From positions 7,670,001 through 7,734,000 of the forward strand of contig CP107926.1 of assembly GCA_036015235.1 (NCBI GenBank): a stretch of 64,000 bases of DNA, written 5' to 3'. The position numbers and the translations under genes are program-made. Under the pieces are notes generated by a model that ran no database searches, was not told where the DNA came from, and saw only the letters and a program-made list of their open reading frames with translations. Below are positions 56,252 through 64,000 of the stretch, in pieces. Each line of letters begins with the position of its first letter. Positions within the stretch are counted from its first letter, which is position 1. Origin of the DNA: Streptomyces sp. NBC_00433 (GTDB taxonomy: Bacteria > Actinomycetota > Actinomycetes > Streptomycetales > Streptomycetaceae).

Positions 56252-56431
56252 GTGAATCCGCTGAAGACCATCGCCGCTGTCCGTGAGCTGCGGGCGGCCG
56301 ACCGCGCGCTGGAAGCCCTCGATGACGAGTGTGACCAGACCCCCGGCTGGTATGCCGCCAATCGGCGCGTCGATCAGGCCGACCGTAACCCGTACCTGCC
56401 GCAGTCCATGCGTGACCCCCGCGACCGCTGA
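56252..56431 (+). CDS. Hypothetical 59-residue protein
   Basis: The GTG start follows GGAAGGA. The protein is helical at its N-terminus (LKTIAAVRELRAADRALEAL) and polar at its end. The intergenic sequence before it and after it shares GCTGACCGTAGCCC, marking a repeated cassette pattern. Confidence 0.5.
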   Translation: MNPLKTIAAVRELRAADRALEALDDECDQTPGWYAANRRVDQADRNPYLPQSMRDPRDR

Positions 56432-56510
56432 CCGTAGCCCAGGCTGCCCGTCCCGCACGGGCCGCCCGGAGATCGGCCAGACCACCACCACTCACCGACT
56501 TGGAGTTGCT

Positions 56511-56678
56511 GTGAACCGATTCCGTGAATCCGCCGCGTACCGGCGGCTCGTCGAAGCCACGCCCGGCATTGACGTGCTCGACGACGTGCTCGCCGTCGCT
56601 AAGGCCCGCCGCATCGACCGGCGGGAACGGCGCGAGGCCGACCGTGCCGCCTTCCGTGCCGCCCGCCGTACCTCCTGA
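56511..56678 (+). CDS. Hypothetical 55-residue basic protein
   Basis: The initiation region CTTGGAGTTGCTGTGAA is the same as that of the next gene (56706). The product is Arg-rich and helical (AVAKARRIDRRERREADRAA). No function can be assigned. Confidence 0.5.
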   Translation: MNRFRESAAYRRLVEATPGIDVLDDVLAVAKARRIDRRERREADRAAFRAARRTS

Positions 56679-56705
56679 CCTCACCCCCCGACCCTTGGAG
56701 TTGCT

Positions 56706-57080
56706 GTGAAGACCGTGCTCGACTTTGTCGCCCCGGCCACTGGGGCGAGGCGTGGCGCCCGGCGGGATGCCGCGAAGTTCGCCCTGGGCGTGAAGCCGGG
56801 CGTGACCTACTTCAGCGTCGTCAACTGCCATGGCCGGTACCCGGGGGCGCCCCGGCAGATGCTCCTGGAGTGGGTGTTCACCGCGCGTGGCCCGTGGCTC
56901 TGGCAGAACGCCCGTTGCGGGCATCTGACGGCTGAGGGCGCGTGGCTGGGGTACGGGCCGTTGCACGAGCGCCGGCCCGCCGGGATCATGACGCACGCCG
57001 AGTTCCGCCGCCGCCCCGGAGTAGCCGGCCCGGACGCCGTCGAAGCCCTCGCCCGCGACCTCACCCCGGCGGGGGTGTGA
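56706..57080 (+). CDS. Hypothetical 124-residue protein
   Basis: Features are KPGVTYFSVVNCHGRYPGAP and WVFTARGPWLWQNARCGHLT, with conserved-looking Trp and Cys/His residues. The GTG start uses a translation-initiation sequence identical to that of the preceding gene. Unassigned. Confidence 0.55.
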   Translation: MKTVLDFVAPATGARRGARRDAAKFALGVKPGVTYFSVVNCHGRYPGAPRQMLLEWVFTARGPWLWQNARCGHLTAEGAWLGYGPLHERRPAGIMTHAEFRRRPGVAGPDAVEALARDLTPAGV

Positions 57081-57081
57081 C

Positions 57082-57408
57082 ATGACCTGGACGATCAGCC
57101 ACGGCCGCCCGAACCCCGGCGGCATGTACGACGGGTACCACTCCCGCAGCTACGGCGAGGTCGGGGAGTGGCGGGACGCCCTGCTGTCGCTGCCCCTGTC
57201 GGCCCGGGACGCGGCGATCCTGCGGCCCCTGACGCAGCGGCGGAATGGTGACCCGTTCACCGTCGAGCCGCGCCGGGCGGCCGCGATTGCAGGCATCCTG
57301 CGGCAGAACCTGGGGCGGATGCCCCGTGGGCTGCGGGAGATGACGGAGACCCTGGCGGATGCGGCGGAGCGCGCTTCGGCGGCCAACCAGCCGTGGCGGT
57401 GGTCGTGA
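57082..57408 (+). CDS. Hypothetical 108-residue protein
   Basis: A Tyr/Gly-rich start (GRPNPGGMYDGYHSRSYGEV) precedes helical sequence (EPRRAAAIAGILRQNLGRMP). The ATG is just 1 base after the previous stop, and its own stop overlaps the next start (TGATG), so it is tightly coupled. Confidence 0.55.
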   Translation: MTWTISHGRPNPGGMYDGYHSRSYGEVGEWRDALLSLPLSARDAAILRPLTQRRNGDPFTVEPRRAAAIAGILRQNLGRMPRGLREMTETLADAAERASAANQPWRWS

Positions 57409-57974
57409 TGACCATCGACATGGCGGTCTTCGAGCGGGAGCTGGTCGACCTCGGCCCCGGCCTGGCGGACGAGGTCGAGGCGTGGTTGCACGACCCGGGC
57501 CGGACCGCGCACCGCCTGGTGACCGTGCCGACCGCTGCACTGGTCGAGCAGGCCCTCAGCGGGCAGCCGGCCGCGACGGACACCCCGGTCCTGCCGGGTG
57601 GCATGTGGCGGGTCCTGCCCGACCGGCTGCTGGCCCTGCATCCGGGCCGGCGTGCGGACCGTCTGGAGCGGCTGCGTATCCCCGTCGCCCAGCACCTGGA
57701 GTTGACCGCCCACGTGCTCACCGAGTGGGGGTGGGCTCAGCCCGGCCGCCACAACCGCACGGTCACCGGCGGCAGGTGCCCCCGCGGCGCCCAGTACGCG
57801 CTCTACCGGCTCGGGTACGGCACCGAGCACACCCTCTTTGAGGGCGGGCGCCGCATCCAGGGCGAACTCGCCCGGCGCGGCGTCACCGCCCCGTACTGGG
57901 AGTGGAACGACTGGGCCACCACCAGCCGCCAGCAGGTCATCAGCGTCGTCTGTGAAGCCGCGAAGGGAGCCTGA
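57408..57974 (+). CDS. Hypothetical 188-residue protein
   Basis: A helical N-terminus (VFERELVDLGPGLADEVEAW) leads into a helical central region (LRIPVAQHLELTAHVLTEWG) and a C-terminal aromatic segment (PYWEWNDWATTSRQQVISVV). This type is common on Streptomyces plasmids and integrative elements but has no assigned function. The ATG overlaps the stop before it. Confidence 0.6.
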   Translation: MTIDMAVFERELVDLGPGLADEVEAWLHDPGRTAHRLVTVPTAALVEQALSGQPAATDTPVLPGGMWRVLPDRLLALHPGRRADRLERLRIPVAQHLELTAHVLTEWGWAQPGRHNRTVTGGRCPRGAQYALYRLGYGTEHTLFEGGRRIQGELARRGVTAPYWEWNDWATTSRQQVISVVCEAAKGA

Positions 57975-57975
57975 C

Positions 57976-58503
57976 ATGCGCCACTGGAACAAGGCCCGCA
58001 CCGTGGGCGACCTCGGGAACCTGATGGCCGACTGGCTGGAGGGCCGCATCCCCAAGCGGCCCGGCTACTTCGGGGGCGACACCGACCCGGAGACCCAGGC
58101 GCTCCTGCCGACGCTGATCGCCTGCAACCGGGCGGGGTTCGTCACTGAGGGCTCACAGCCAGGCCAGGACGGTCCGGCGTTCGATGGGCGTCGCTGGGTG
58201 CAGCGGGCCGCCGTAAACGGCTGGGTCGCCGACGACGCCCTTTATCAGCGGCTCGTGTCCGGCGCCCGCCGGTCGGGCCTGACCGTCGCCGACGGTCGGG
58301 CCATGACCATCACCGAGTGGGACGGTCGCCCGCACACCTCGTGCGGGGGGCGGATCTCCCAGCGGGACCTGCGCACCATCTGGGACGGCATCTCCCGGGA
58401 GGCGTTCCGCGCGGTTGGGCAGGCCCACGAGGTGGCGATCATCGACCCGCAGTGGGGGTCGTCCGATCGACTGTGGCGGATGCTCCGCCAGGCGGTGACG
58501 TGA
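57976..58503 (+). CDS. Hypothetical plasmid/AICE-type protein
   Basis: The 175 residues read TVGDLGNLMADWLEGRIPKR, PGYFGGDTDPETQALLPTLI, then FVTEGSQPGQDGP and SCGGRISQRDLRTIWDG. The pattern recurs in Streptomyces integrative-element proteins (a DUF6919-like family, from memory). Function unknown. Its stop overlaps the next start. Confidence 0.6.
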   Translation: MRHWNKARTVGDLGNLMADWLEGRIPKRPGYFGGDTDPETQALLPTLIACNRAGFVTEGSQPGQDGPAFDGRRWVQRAAVNGWVADDALYQRLVSGARRSGLTVADGRAMTITEWDGRPHTSCGGRISQRDLRTIWDGISREAFRAVGQAHEVAIIDPQWGSSDRLWRMLRQAVT

Positions 58504-58778
58504 TGCCGACCGTACTGGTCGCCCGGCCCATCCGTGGTTGGCGGCGAATCCCGCTGGTTGCGCTGCTGCTGGCCGCCCAGGTCACGGTCGGGCTGATCGT
58601 CCTGGCCCTCCGTACCGTGCGGGTCGCCGTAACCCTCGCCGTCACCACAGCGGGCGCGGTCGAGCACCAGTTGGCCGCCCGCACCGGGCGCCCCGCCCTC
58701 TCCCAGACCAGCATCGCCGCAATCGCCAGCGCGTTCGTCACCGAGTTCCGTGCCGCCTACCACCAGCCCACCCGATAG
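58503..58778 (+). CDS. Small membrane protein of the transfer block
   Basis: The 91 residues contain one long hydrophobic region (about 17-52: LVALLLAAQVTVGLIVLALR, then VAVTLAVTTAGAV) and a helical tail. Position before the SpdB-like and TraB-like genes suggests a spread (Spd) function in intramycelial plasmid transfer, by context only. Confidence 0.6.
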   Translation: MPTVLVARPIRGWRRIPLVALLLAAQVTVGLIVLALRTVRVAVTLAVTTAGAVEHQLAARTGRPALSQTSIAAIASAFVTEFRAAYHQPTR

Positions 58779-58790
58779 GAGACCGGCCCC

Positions 58791-59042
58791 ATGCGCGAGT
58801 TCTACACCACCACCATCAACGGCCAGATCCTCCACGGCACCACAGTCCTCAAGTGCCCGCGCGACCAGGCCGAGACCGGCCTCACCGTGTCCGGCTACGT
58901 CGGCCAGGGTGCGCGCATCACCTGCCCGTGCGGCCAGCAGTTCGAGCCCCCGCCCCCGTTCGACCCGGTGCACCTGCTCCGGATCATCGCCACCGACCCC
59001 CGCCGCGAGTTCAACCTCAGCTGCGGCGAACTGCCCAACTAG
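58791..59042 (+). CDS. Small zinc-ribbon-like protein
   Basis: The 83 residues have KCPRDQAETG, ITCPCGQQF and a C-terminal SCGELPN, a possible zinc ribbon. ATAGGAG precedes the ATG. Unknown role in the transfer block. Confidence 0.55.
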   Translation: MREFYTTTINGQILHGTTVLKCPRDQAETGLTVSGYVGQGARITCPCGQQFEPPPPFDPVHLLRIIATDPRREFNLSCGELPN

Positions 59043-59074
59043 CCCACTCCCTGACCTGCGAAGGAGACCCCACC

Positions 59075-60430
59075 GTGACCGGCCAGCCCCTCAACGGGAC
59101 CACCATGAACGGCACCAAGCCCCGCGTGCCCCTGTTCGAGGGCTGGCAGCCGATACACCTTGGCGGCATCCCCGCCCAGCCCGAGCCCGAGCCCGAGCCG
59201 ATCGTCGAACCCGTGACCGAGCCCCGTTTCGACCCCGTCGCGCTCGCCGAAGCCGACCGCATCCGCCGACTTGCCGACGCTGAGGCCGAGGCGGTCCGCA
59301 CCCGAGCCGTCGAGGACGCGGAGAAGCAGCGGATCGCCAATGAGCGCGCCGCCATGCGCCTGGATAAGGAGCGCGCCGACCACGTAGCGCACCTCGCGAA
59401 GAAGGCCGCCGAAACCGCCAAGGCCAACGCCGAGGAGGACAAGGCCAACGCCGCAGCCGAGGACGAGGCGGCCCGCGACGCAGCCCGAGACGCCGAGCAG
59501 CAGCGCTCCGAGTCCCTGTGGAAGTGGGGCGCCCGCGGCATCTACGCGGTTGGCCTCGCCATCGCCGCCCCCGTGCAGTTCGTCGACTTCTGGGACCCGC
59601 ACCGGAAGTTCCTCCTCGCCGCACCCGCCCTCCTGGAAGGGTTCGCGCTCGTCCTCGCGGCCGGCGCCGCGTGGGCGGTCGCTCACCGCCGGGACGTCCT
59701 GCCGTACCGCATCGGCATCATGATCGGCGCTCTCATCGCGGCGACCATCAACCTGCGCGGCGGCCTCACCAACCCCGCCCTCGGGCTCAACGCCGGCCTC
59801 ATCGGCGCCATCGCCTCCCTCGGCGGCCCGATCATCCTCATGGCCTACGAACACGGCATCGCCCAGAAGACCGACGGGATCCCGTCCCGCCGGGACCGTC
59901 GCGCAGAGCGGAAGCGGAAGGCCGCCGAGGAGGCCGCGCGGGACAAGGCGCGGGCCGACCGGAAGGCCGCCGAAGACAAGGCGGCGGCGGACAAGAAGGC
60001 CCGCGACGACGCCGCCGAAGCCGAGCAGAAGCGCCGGGACGACGACCGGCAGCAGCAGCACAAAGACGTGTGGAAGTGGGCCGAAGCGATGCGTTCGGCG
60101 CGCGGCCTGGCCACCGTCACCGAGCAACTGTGGGCGGACGCCTGGTATCGCGCCACCGGCTCGAAGACCGTCGGTGTGACGCCCGAGATGGAAGCCGAAA
60201 GCAGGGTCGCACACGACCGAATGAAGGTCGCCCTTGGTGGATCATCCGCGCACGTCGAATCCCATCGACCCTCTACCGCCACGAAGGACCCTGACGCCCC
60301 TGACGGCCGCCGCTTCAACGGGGGAACGCCGCCCACTCGCCGCCCGGGAGACAGCGCCTCCCCGCACCCCATCGCACGCACGCAGGCCCGCCTGGAACGG
60401 ACCGCCGACACCCCCCGAGAGGACTCCTGA
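59075..60430 (+). CDS. SpdB-like DUF2637 membrane protein
   Basis: The 451 residues have a Pro/Glu-rich start, a long charged coiled coil (about 50-150) and four membrane helices (about 152-270: KWGARGIYAVGLAIAAPVQF, AAPALLEGFALVLAAGAAWA) matching the DUF2637 domain of Spd proteins. A second charged coiled coil (about 275-330) and a polar tail follow. Spd proteins spread plasmids between compartments of the mycelium together with TraB. The GTG start follows AAGGAG. It directly precedes the TraB-like gene. Confidence 0.8.
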   Translation: MTGQPLNGTTMNGTKPRVPLFEGWQPIHLGGIPAQPEPEPEPIVEPVTEPRFDPVALAEADRIRRLADAEAEAVRTRAVEDAEKQRIANERAAMRLDKERADHVAHLAKKAAETAKANAEEDKANAAAEDEAARDAARDAEQQRSESLWKWGARGIYAVGLAIAAPVQFVDFWDPHRKFLLAAPALLEGFALVLAAGAAWAVAHRRDVLPYRIGIMIGALIAATINLRGGLTNPALGLNAGLIGAIASLGGPIILMAYEHGIAQKTDGIPSRRDRRAERKRKAAEEAARDKARADRKAAEDKAAADKKARDDAAEAEQKRRDDDRQQQHKDVWKWAEAMRSARGLATVTEQLWADAWYRATGSKTVGVTPEMEAESRVAHDRMKVALGGSSAHVESHRPSTATKDPDAPDGRRFNGGTPPTRRPGDSASPHPIARTQARLERTADTPREDS

Positions 60431-60431
60431 G

Positions 60432-62522
60432 ATGGCCATCACCCAGATGCCCGACGCTGCGGTCGAGGCCGTCACCGACGCCCCGCCGATGCCCGCGCAG
60501 AGCCCCTACGCCGGCCCCGACTACGCGCCCGGCAAGACCGCGCCGACCCGCACCGGGGGCGCCGCCATGGTCGTCGCACGGGCCACCGGGCGCGGCCTTG
60601 GCGGAGGAGCCCGCTGGGTCGTCAACGGGGTTGTGCACAGCGGCCGCCAGTGGGTCGACCTCTATCACGACGACTACCCGCACATGATCGGCCTCGCGAA
60701 GGAGGAGCTGAAGGCAGCCAAAGGCACCCCCAGTGCCGCAGAGGCCAAAGCCACCGTGAAGCAGTGGCGCCGCGACCACAAACGGCACCGCCTCCAGCAC
60801 CTCGGCCGAACCAGCATCGGCACCCTCACCACAGGCGGCACCCTCGCCGTGGGCGGCCTCGTCATCGGCGGCTGGCTCGACCTGCTCCTCGCCGGCTTCG
60901 GCATCGGTGCCGCCGCCTGGCACGGGCAGCGAGGCACAGGGGCTACGGCGATCGAAGCGGCACCCGAGCGGGAGGCGATCGAGCCGGGGGCCGTGCTGGA
61001 CAACGACGGGCCGCCGTTCCCCCTGTCGCAGGCACACGACGCCGAGCAGGTCCGCGTCTGCGTGTGGCGGGCGCTCAAAACCGAGGGCGTGCCGGTCGCC
61101 GAGGTGTACGACATCGTCCGCCAGCAGTGGGGTTGGCAGTGCGTCGTCCGAGTCTCGGAGGGCACCCCCGAGACGATCATCTCCAAGGCCGGCGCACTGG
61201 AGACCCGGTTCGACCTGCCCACGAACGGCGTGCGGACTCAGCCGATGGTCGAGCGCCGAGCCTGCGCGGTTGTGCGGCTCGTCTCTGGCGATCCGTTCGC
61301 GTCCGCCCCAAGCCTCCCGTACCGGGCGCCGCTGTCCCTGTCGATCCTCGACAAGGCCCGCTATGGCACCTCGGTCGGCGGCGACCCGCTGGACATGTCC
61401 TTCGCCGGCGTGATGGGCCTGGTCGTCGCGGCGTCCGGTGGCGGCAAGACCGGCATCCTGCAGGCGATCGGCGAGATCACCACCGCCTGCCGGGACAACA
61501 TCACCATCGACATCGACCCGCACGGCGACGGACTGGAAGACCTGCACGACGCCGTGCGGCTCACCGCCCGCACGACCGAGCAGATCGAGGCGGTGCTGCT
61601 GTTCCTGCTGATGCTGTCCAAGGGCCGGGCCCGCCTGCGGAAGAAGCTCGGCATGGGCCGCAAGTGGCAGGTCAGCCCGGAGCGCCCGCACTTCACCGTC
61701 CCGTTCGACGAGTTCCCGAAGGCGTCGAAGCTGGCGAAGAAGCTGGCGTTCGAACTGCTGCTTGTCGGCCGCAAGGAGGCCGTCACCGAGATCCTCGCCG
61801 CACAGGGCGGCACGACCCTGTACCTCGGGGAGAACATCGCCCAGATGATCGCCTTCAAGGCTGTCGGCCCGTGCAAGGTCGGCGACACCCGCGCCGTATT
61901 TGGTGACGGGGCCGTCTCCGAGGGGTGGCTGCCACACAAGCTCAGCCCCGCAACGGACACCGACCCGAAGGACGCCGGGCACCTCTTCGTGCAGGGCGTG
62001 CCGGGTCGGGCCGACGAGCCGATCGAGTACAAGGTCCACGAAATCCCGTCCGCAACCCTGAGGAAGCTCGCCACCGAGCGCAGGGAGGCGGGCCTGGTCG
62101 AGCCGGACCAGGAGAGCCTCGACGCAATGCGCGAGGTCGACCTCCCCGACTACGTACTGCCCGAGTACGACGCGGAGGGCAACCTGAAGAAGGAGGCCCC
62201 GGTGCAGCTCCTCACCTGGGACCAGTTGCTGCGGCTGTGTGACGCGGAGCCGGCCTTCGATGCGGCGCCGGGACTTGCCCGGACGGTCCTCGCGGATGCG
62301 GTCGACCTGATGGACAAGTTCGGCGTGGACCGGATGCGCACGGAGACGCTGACCGCCGCGCTCGTCGACCACGACCCCGGCGTCTACGGGGAGATGACGG
62401 CCGACGAGCTGAAGGCGTACCTCGCCGAAGCGGGCGTCGGGAAGCCGGTGACGCTCGGGCAGATCGACGGGATGAGCAACCCGCGGGGGTTCAAGCGGGA
62501 TCAGCTCGCCGCCGCCATGTGA
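60432..62522 (+). CDS. TraB/FtsK-family conjugative DNA translocase
   Basis: The 696 residues have an N-terminal part with membrane helices (about 135-160: LTTGGTLAVGGLVIGGWLDL) and an FtsK-like ATPase with Walker A VAASGGGKTGIL (Lys339) and Walker B ITIDIDPHG. A C-terminal helical region (about 560-695) is of winged-helix character and could read DNA repeats. TraB of Streptomyces plasmids moves double-stranded DNA between hyphae, recognising 8-bp repeats (clt). Family members usually have GxxGxGKS; the GGGKT form is slightly different. A repeat array follows the gene. Confidence 0.85.
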   Translation: MAITQMPDAAVEAVTDAPPMPAQSPYAGPDYAPGKTAPTRTGGAAMVVARATGRGLGGGARWVVNGVVHSGRQWVDLYHDDYPHMIGLAKEELKAAKGTPSAAEAKATVKQWRRDHKRHRLQHLGRTSIGTLTTGGTLAVGGLVIGGWLDLLLAGFGIGAAAWHGQRGTGATAIEAAPEREAIEPGAVLDNDGPPFPLSQAHDAEQVRVCVWRALKTEGVPVAEVYDIVRQQWGWQCVVRVSEGTPETIISKAGALETRFDLPTNGVRTQPMVERRACAVVRLVSGDPFASAPSLPYRAPLSLSILDKARYGTSVGGDPLDMSFAGVMGLVVAASGGGKTGILQAIGEITTACRDNITIDIDPHGDGLEDLHDAVRLTARTTEQIEAVLLFLLMLSKGRARLRKKLGMGRKWQVSPERPHFTVPFDEFPKASKLAKKLAFELLLVGRKEAVTEILAAQGGTTLYLGENIAQMIAFKAVGPCKVGDTRAVFGDGAVSEGWLPHKLSPATDTDPKDAGHLFVQGVPGRADEPIEYKVHEIPSATLRKLATERREAGLVEPDQESLDAMREVDLPDYVLPEYDAEGNLKKEAPVQLLTWDQLLRLCDAEPAFDAAPGLARTVLADAVDLMDKFGVDRMRTETLTAALVDHDPGVYGEMTADELKAYLAEAGVGKPVTLGQIDGMSNPRGFKRDQLAAAM

Positions 62523-62533
62523 CCCAATATGTC

Positions 62534-62698
62534 CTGCTCATCCACCTGCGCAGCCCTGCTCACCGGCACATTTCCGCAGGTCAGGGCTGCTCAGGGTAGT
62601 GCTCAGGCCCCGCTCAACACTGCTCGCCGAGCAGGGCCTGAGCAGGAACTCCGGCCCTCTGACCTGCACCGATGCGCACTGAGCGGCGCTTGAGCAGG
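62534..62698. repeat. Inverted/direct repeat array, candidate clt (transfer locus)
   Basis: CTGCTCA or a close form occurs forward at 62534, 62556, 62587, 62600 (TGCTCA), 62611 (CGCTCA) and 62620 (CTGCTCG). In reverse orientation it occurs at 62628 (CGAGCAG), 62639, 62680 and 62691 (TGAGCAGG-like). The centre is a perfect palindrome CTGCTCG-C-CGAGCAG (62620-62634) inside a 10-bp inverted repeat GCTCAGGCCC (62601-62610 with 62634-62643). Its position just after the translocase gene matches clt loci of Streptomyces plasmids. No gene lies in 62523-62798. Confidence 0.7.
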
Positions 62699-62798
62699 GG
62701 TGCAAATCAGGATCAACCGCACACCTCGACGGCGCCGAACCCAAGCCGCCGAGCCGAGCAATGACACGCCTCAACCACCCATAACAAGGAGATCGTCC

Positions 62799-62987
62799 GT
62801 GATCAAGCGCGAGATCGTCAGCAAGCAGTACCAGCACAACGGCGGCACCGCACGCGTCGAACAGGACGCCGGAGGCCACCACTACGTCACCTGCTCCGGA
62901 TGCCGCACCGACCAGTTCGCCCCCGGCATGGCCCCCGCCCTCGCCAACCTGGTCGCCGAACACGGCAACCAGTCCAACCCCCGCTAA
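62799..62987 (+). CDS. Small zinc-ribbon-like protein
   Basis: The 62 residues contain a beta-rich start (KREIVSKQYQHNGGTARVEQ) and YVTCSGCRTDQF. The GTG start follows AAGGAG. Similar small proteins are common on actinobacterial elements. Unknown function. Confidence 0.55.
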   Translation: MIKREIVSKQYQHNGGTARVEQDAGGHHYVTCSGCRTDQFAPGMAPALANLVAEHGNQSNPR

Positions 62988-62990
62988 GCC

Positions 62991-63389
62991 ATGTTCGCCG
63001 CCACGTTCATCCTTCTCTACACCGCCCACCTGGTCGCCGACTACGTCCTGCAAACCGATCATCAGGCCGCCCACAAGGCCGACCGGTCAGTGGCCGGCTG
63101 GCGGGCCAACCTGGCTCACGCCGGCACCCACGTGATCGTGTGCGCAGCCGCACTCGCGGCCAGCGCCGCACTCCTCGGCGAACTGCACCCGGACACGTGG
63201 CGGGCGGCCACTGCGGTCGCCTGGATCGGAGCCAGCCACGCCGCCATCGACCGCCGCCGCGCCATCGCCTGGTGGATGATCCACGCCCGACAGCGCGATT
63301 TCCGCGAGCGCGGCGGTGCTGCCCACGTCGACCAGACCGCCCACATCGCGGCCCTCGTCATCGCCGCACTGATCATCGCCGCGGCCTGA
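62991..63389 (+). CDS. DUF3307-like membrane protein
   Basis: The 132 residues begin FILLYTAHLVADYVLQTDHQ, the hallmark of DUF3307, and have about four hydrophobic helices (THVIVCAAALAASAALLGEL, HIAALVIAALIIAAA at the end). Function unknown. It is encoded in the transfer block after the repeat array. Confidence 0.7.
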   Translation: MFAATFILLYTAHLVADYVLQTDHQAAHKADRSVAGWRANLAHAGTHVIVCAAALAASAALLGELHPDTWRAATAVAWIGASHAAIDRRRAIAWWMIHARQRDFRERGGAAHVDQTAHIAALVIAALIIAAA

Positions 63390-63423
63390 ACCCGGACCAT
63401 CCCACAAAGACGAAAGGACCGTC

Positions 63424-63618
63424 ATGCCCTACAACCCTGGTGACCGAGTCACCATCACCAACCCCCACCCCGAGAACGCCAAGTACCGCGGCAAGACCGG
63501 CACGATCGACCGGATCGGCCTCGATGGCATGTACGAACTCCGCGGCATCGACCGGCCCATCCGCGAGAAGCTCCTCGGCGTCATCGCCTGCACCGCCGAC
63601 GAACTGACCGGGGCGTGA
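63424..63618 (+). CDS. KOW/SH3-like small protein
   Basis: The 64 residues (GDRVTITNPHPENAKYRGKT, GTIDRIGLDGMYELRGIDRP) fit a KOW/SH3-like barrel that could bind nucleic acid. The ATG follows AAAGGA. Coupled to the next gene by GTGA. Confidence 0.6.
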   Translation: MPYNPGDRVTITNPHPENAKYRGKTGTIDRIGLDGMYELRGIDRPIREKLLGVIACTADELTGA

Positions 63619-63755
63619 CCGTGCCCCTCCGCGACCACGCCGGCCACCAGATCACCTACGAGGACCAAGGCCGCCCCGTCGGCGCCACCGACCCCCACCA
63701 CGACACCGTCACCTGCCACACCTGCGGCGTCCGCATCCCCGAAGAGGAGAACTGA
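63615..63755 (+). CDS. Hypothetical 46-residue protein with CxxC
   Basis: A GTG overlaps the upstream stop and the TGA overlaps the next ATG. The C-terminus contains VTCHTCGVRIPEEEN, a CxxC pair that suggests half of a zinc site. Confidence 0.5.
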   Translation: MTVPLRDHAGHQITYEDQGRPVGATDPHHDTVTCHTCGVRIPEEEN

Positions 63756-64000
63756 TGCTTCCGGCCGGAACCCACGTCACCGTCCGCTCCGTCGGCCATC
63801 TGCCGAACCCCGGCAAGCACCAGAAGCTCATCGGCCGACAGGGCGTCGTCGGCGATCACGAGAACAGCCTCAACATCGTCACCGCGCTCGGGTCCACTAT
63901 CGGCGGGTACTACGCCTTCCCCGACAACGCCCTCACCGCCACCGGGCACGGCACCCCACCCGCCATGCCGCGCCGGTACCGGGTCCGCGGCTACCACGCC
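63755..64000 (+). CDS. Partial gene at the window end, KOW/SH3-like
   Basis: The first 82 residues (LPAGTHVTVRSVGHLPNPGK, HQKLIGRQGVVGDHENSLNI) resemble the preceding KOW-like protein in pattern and are open to the window edge. The ATG overlaps the previous stop (TGATG). The full length and function cannot be judged. Confidence 0.55.
   Translation, partial: MLPAGTHVTVRSVGHLPNPGKHQKLIGRQGVVGDHENSLNIVTALGSTIGGYYAFPDNALTATGHGTPPAMPRRYRVRGYHA

Noticed and set aside
62534..62698. CRISPR array or IS end
   Set aside because: 7-base repeats in inverted order around a palindrome and no transposase frame; a transfer or origin locus fits better.

Overview
The window is high-GC actinobacterial DNA of Streptomyces type or a close relative such as Streptacidiphilus or Actinacidiphila. 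The pheS-pheT/infC-rpmI-rplT block, SpoU methylase, DUF1844 protein, SseB-like protein and mycosin-type protease are typical of that group. So are the many GTG starts, TTA-containing regulators and a CebR box in front of a cellulase. No rRNA, tRNA or CRISPR array was recognised.

Positions 1-37,700 look like host chromosome. The left part (1-24,000) holds secreted and regulatory functions: a cut-off membrane protein, a decayed discoidin-domain gene, and a GH5_1 cellulase with CBM2 under a probable CebR operator. It continues with an MFS transporter, a LuxR-type regulator with two TTA codons just before a 1381-residue S53 protease, a FadR-type GntR regulator and a NodB lipoprotein. A 5'-3' exonuclease, a metal-receptor-like protein, a TDT transporter divergent from a LysR regulator, a D-threonine-aldolase-like enzyme and a mycosin/SseB group complete it. 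The centre (24,100-33,150) is a housekeeping block: MIP channel, DUF1844, infC (apparent AUC start and structured leader), rpmI, rplT, rRNA methylase, PAS histidine kinase, pheS and pheT. Then come a cluster of palindromic interspersed repeats, a SpoIIE-type phosphatase, a TetR regulator and a Wzm/Wzt-like polysaccharide ABC exporter.

At about 37,690 the chromosome is interrupted. Only the last 37 codons or so of a 3-hydroxyacyl-CoA dehydrogenase gene remain, and everything to the right (37,700-64,000 and beyond) is a mobile element with plasmid, AICE and phage features. No integrase is in the window, so the element must continue past 64,000. Its parts are an XRE regulator, a small GntR protein, a Bro/KilAC antirepressor-like protein and many tiny overlapping genes. 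An initiator-like gene carries iterons inside its coding sequence. The element also encodes an endonuclease VII-like HNH protein, a GntR/UTRA (KorSA-like) repressor and an excisionase-like protein. Its transfer genes are a DUF2637/SpdB-like membrane protein and an FtsK/TraB-like translocase, followed by a repeat array that may be the cis-acting transfer locus.

The element has three main transcription blocks. A plus-strand cargo block (43,790-48,444) ends in an RlaP-family nucleotidyltransferase. A minus-strand replication block (54,023 down to 48,506) ends near a Thg1-like 3'-5' nucleotidyltransferase. A plus-strand transfer block runs from 55,059 to the window end. Two related palindromes lie in the -35/-10 spacers at the heads of the replication and transfer blocks and flank the GntR gene, which suggests a single repressor controls replication and transfer. 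The co-residence of RlaP and Thg1 enzymes, both implicated in RNA repair, is the most intriguing functional hint.
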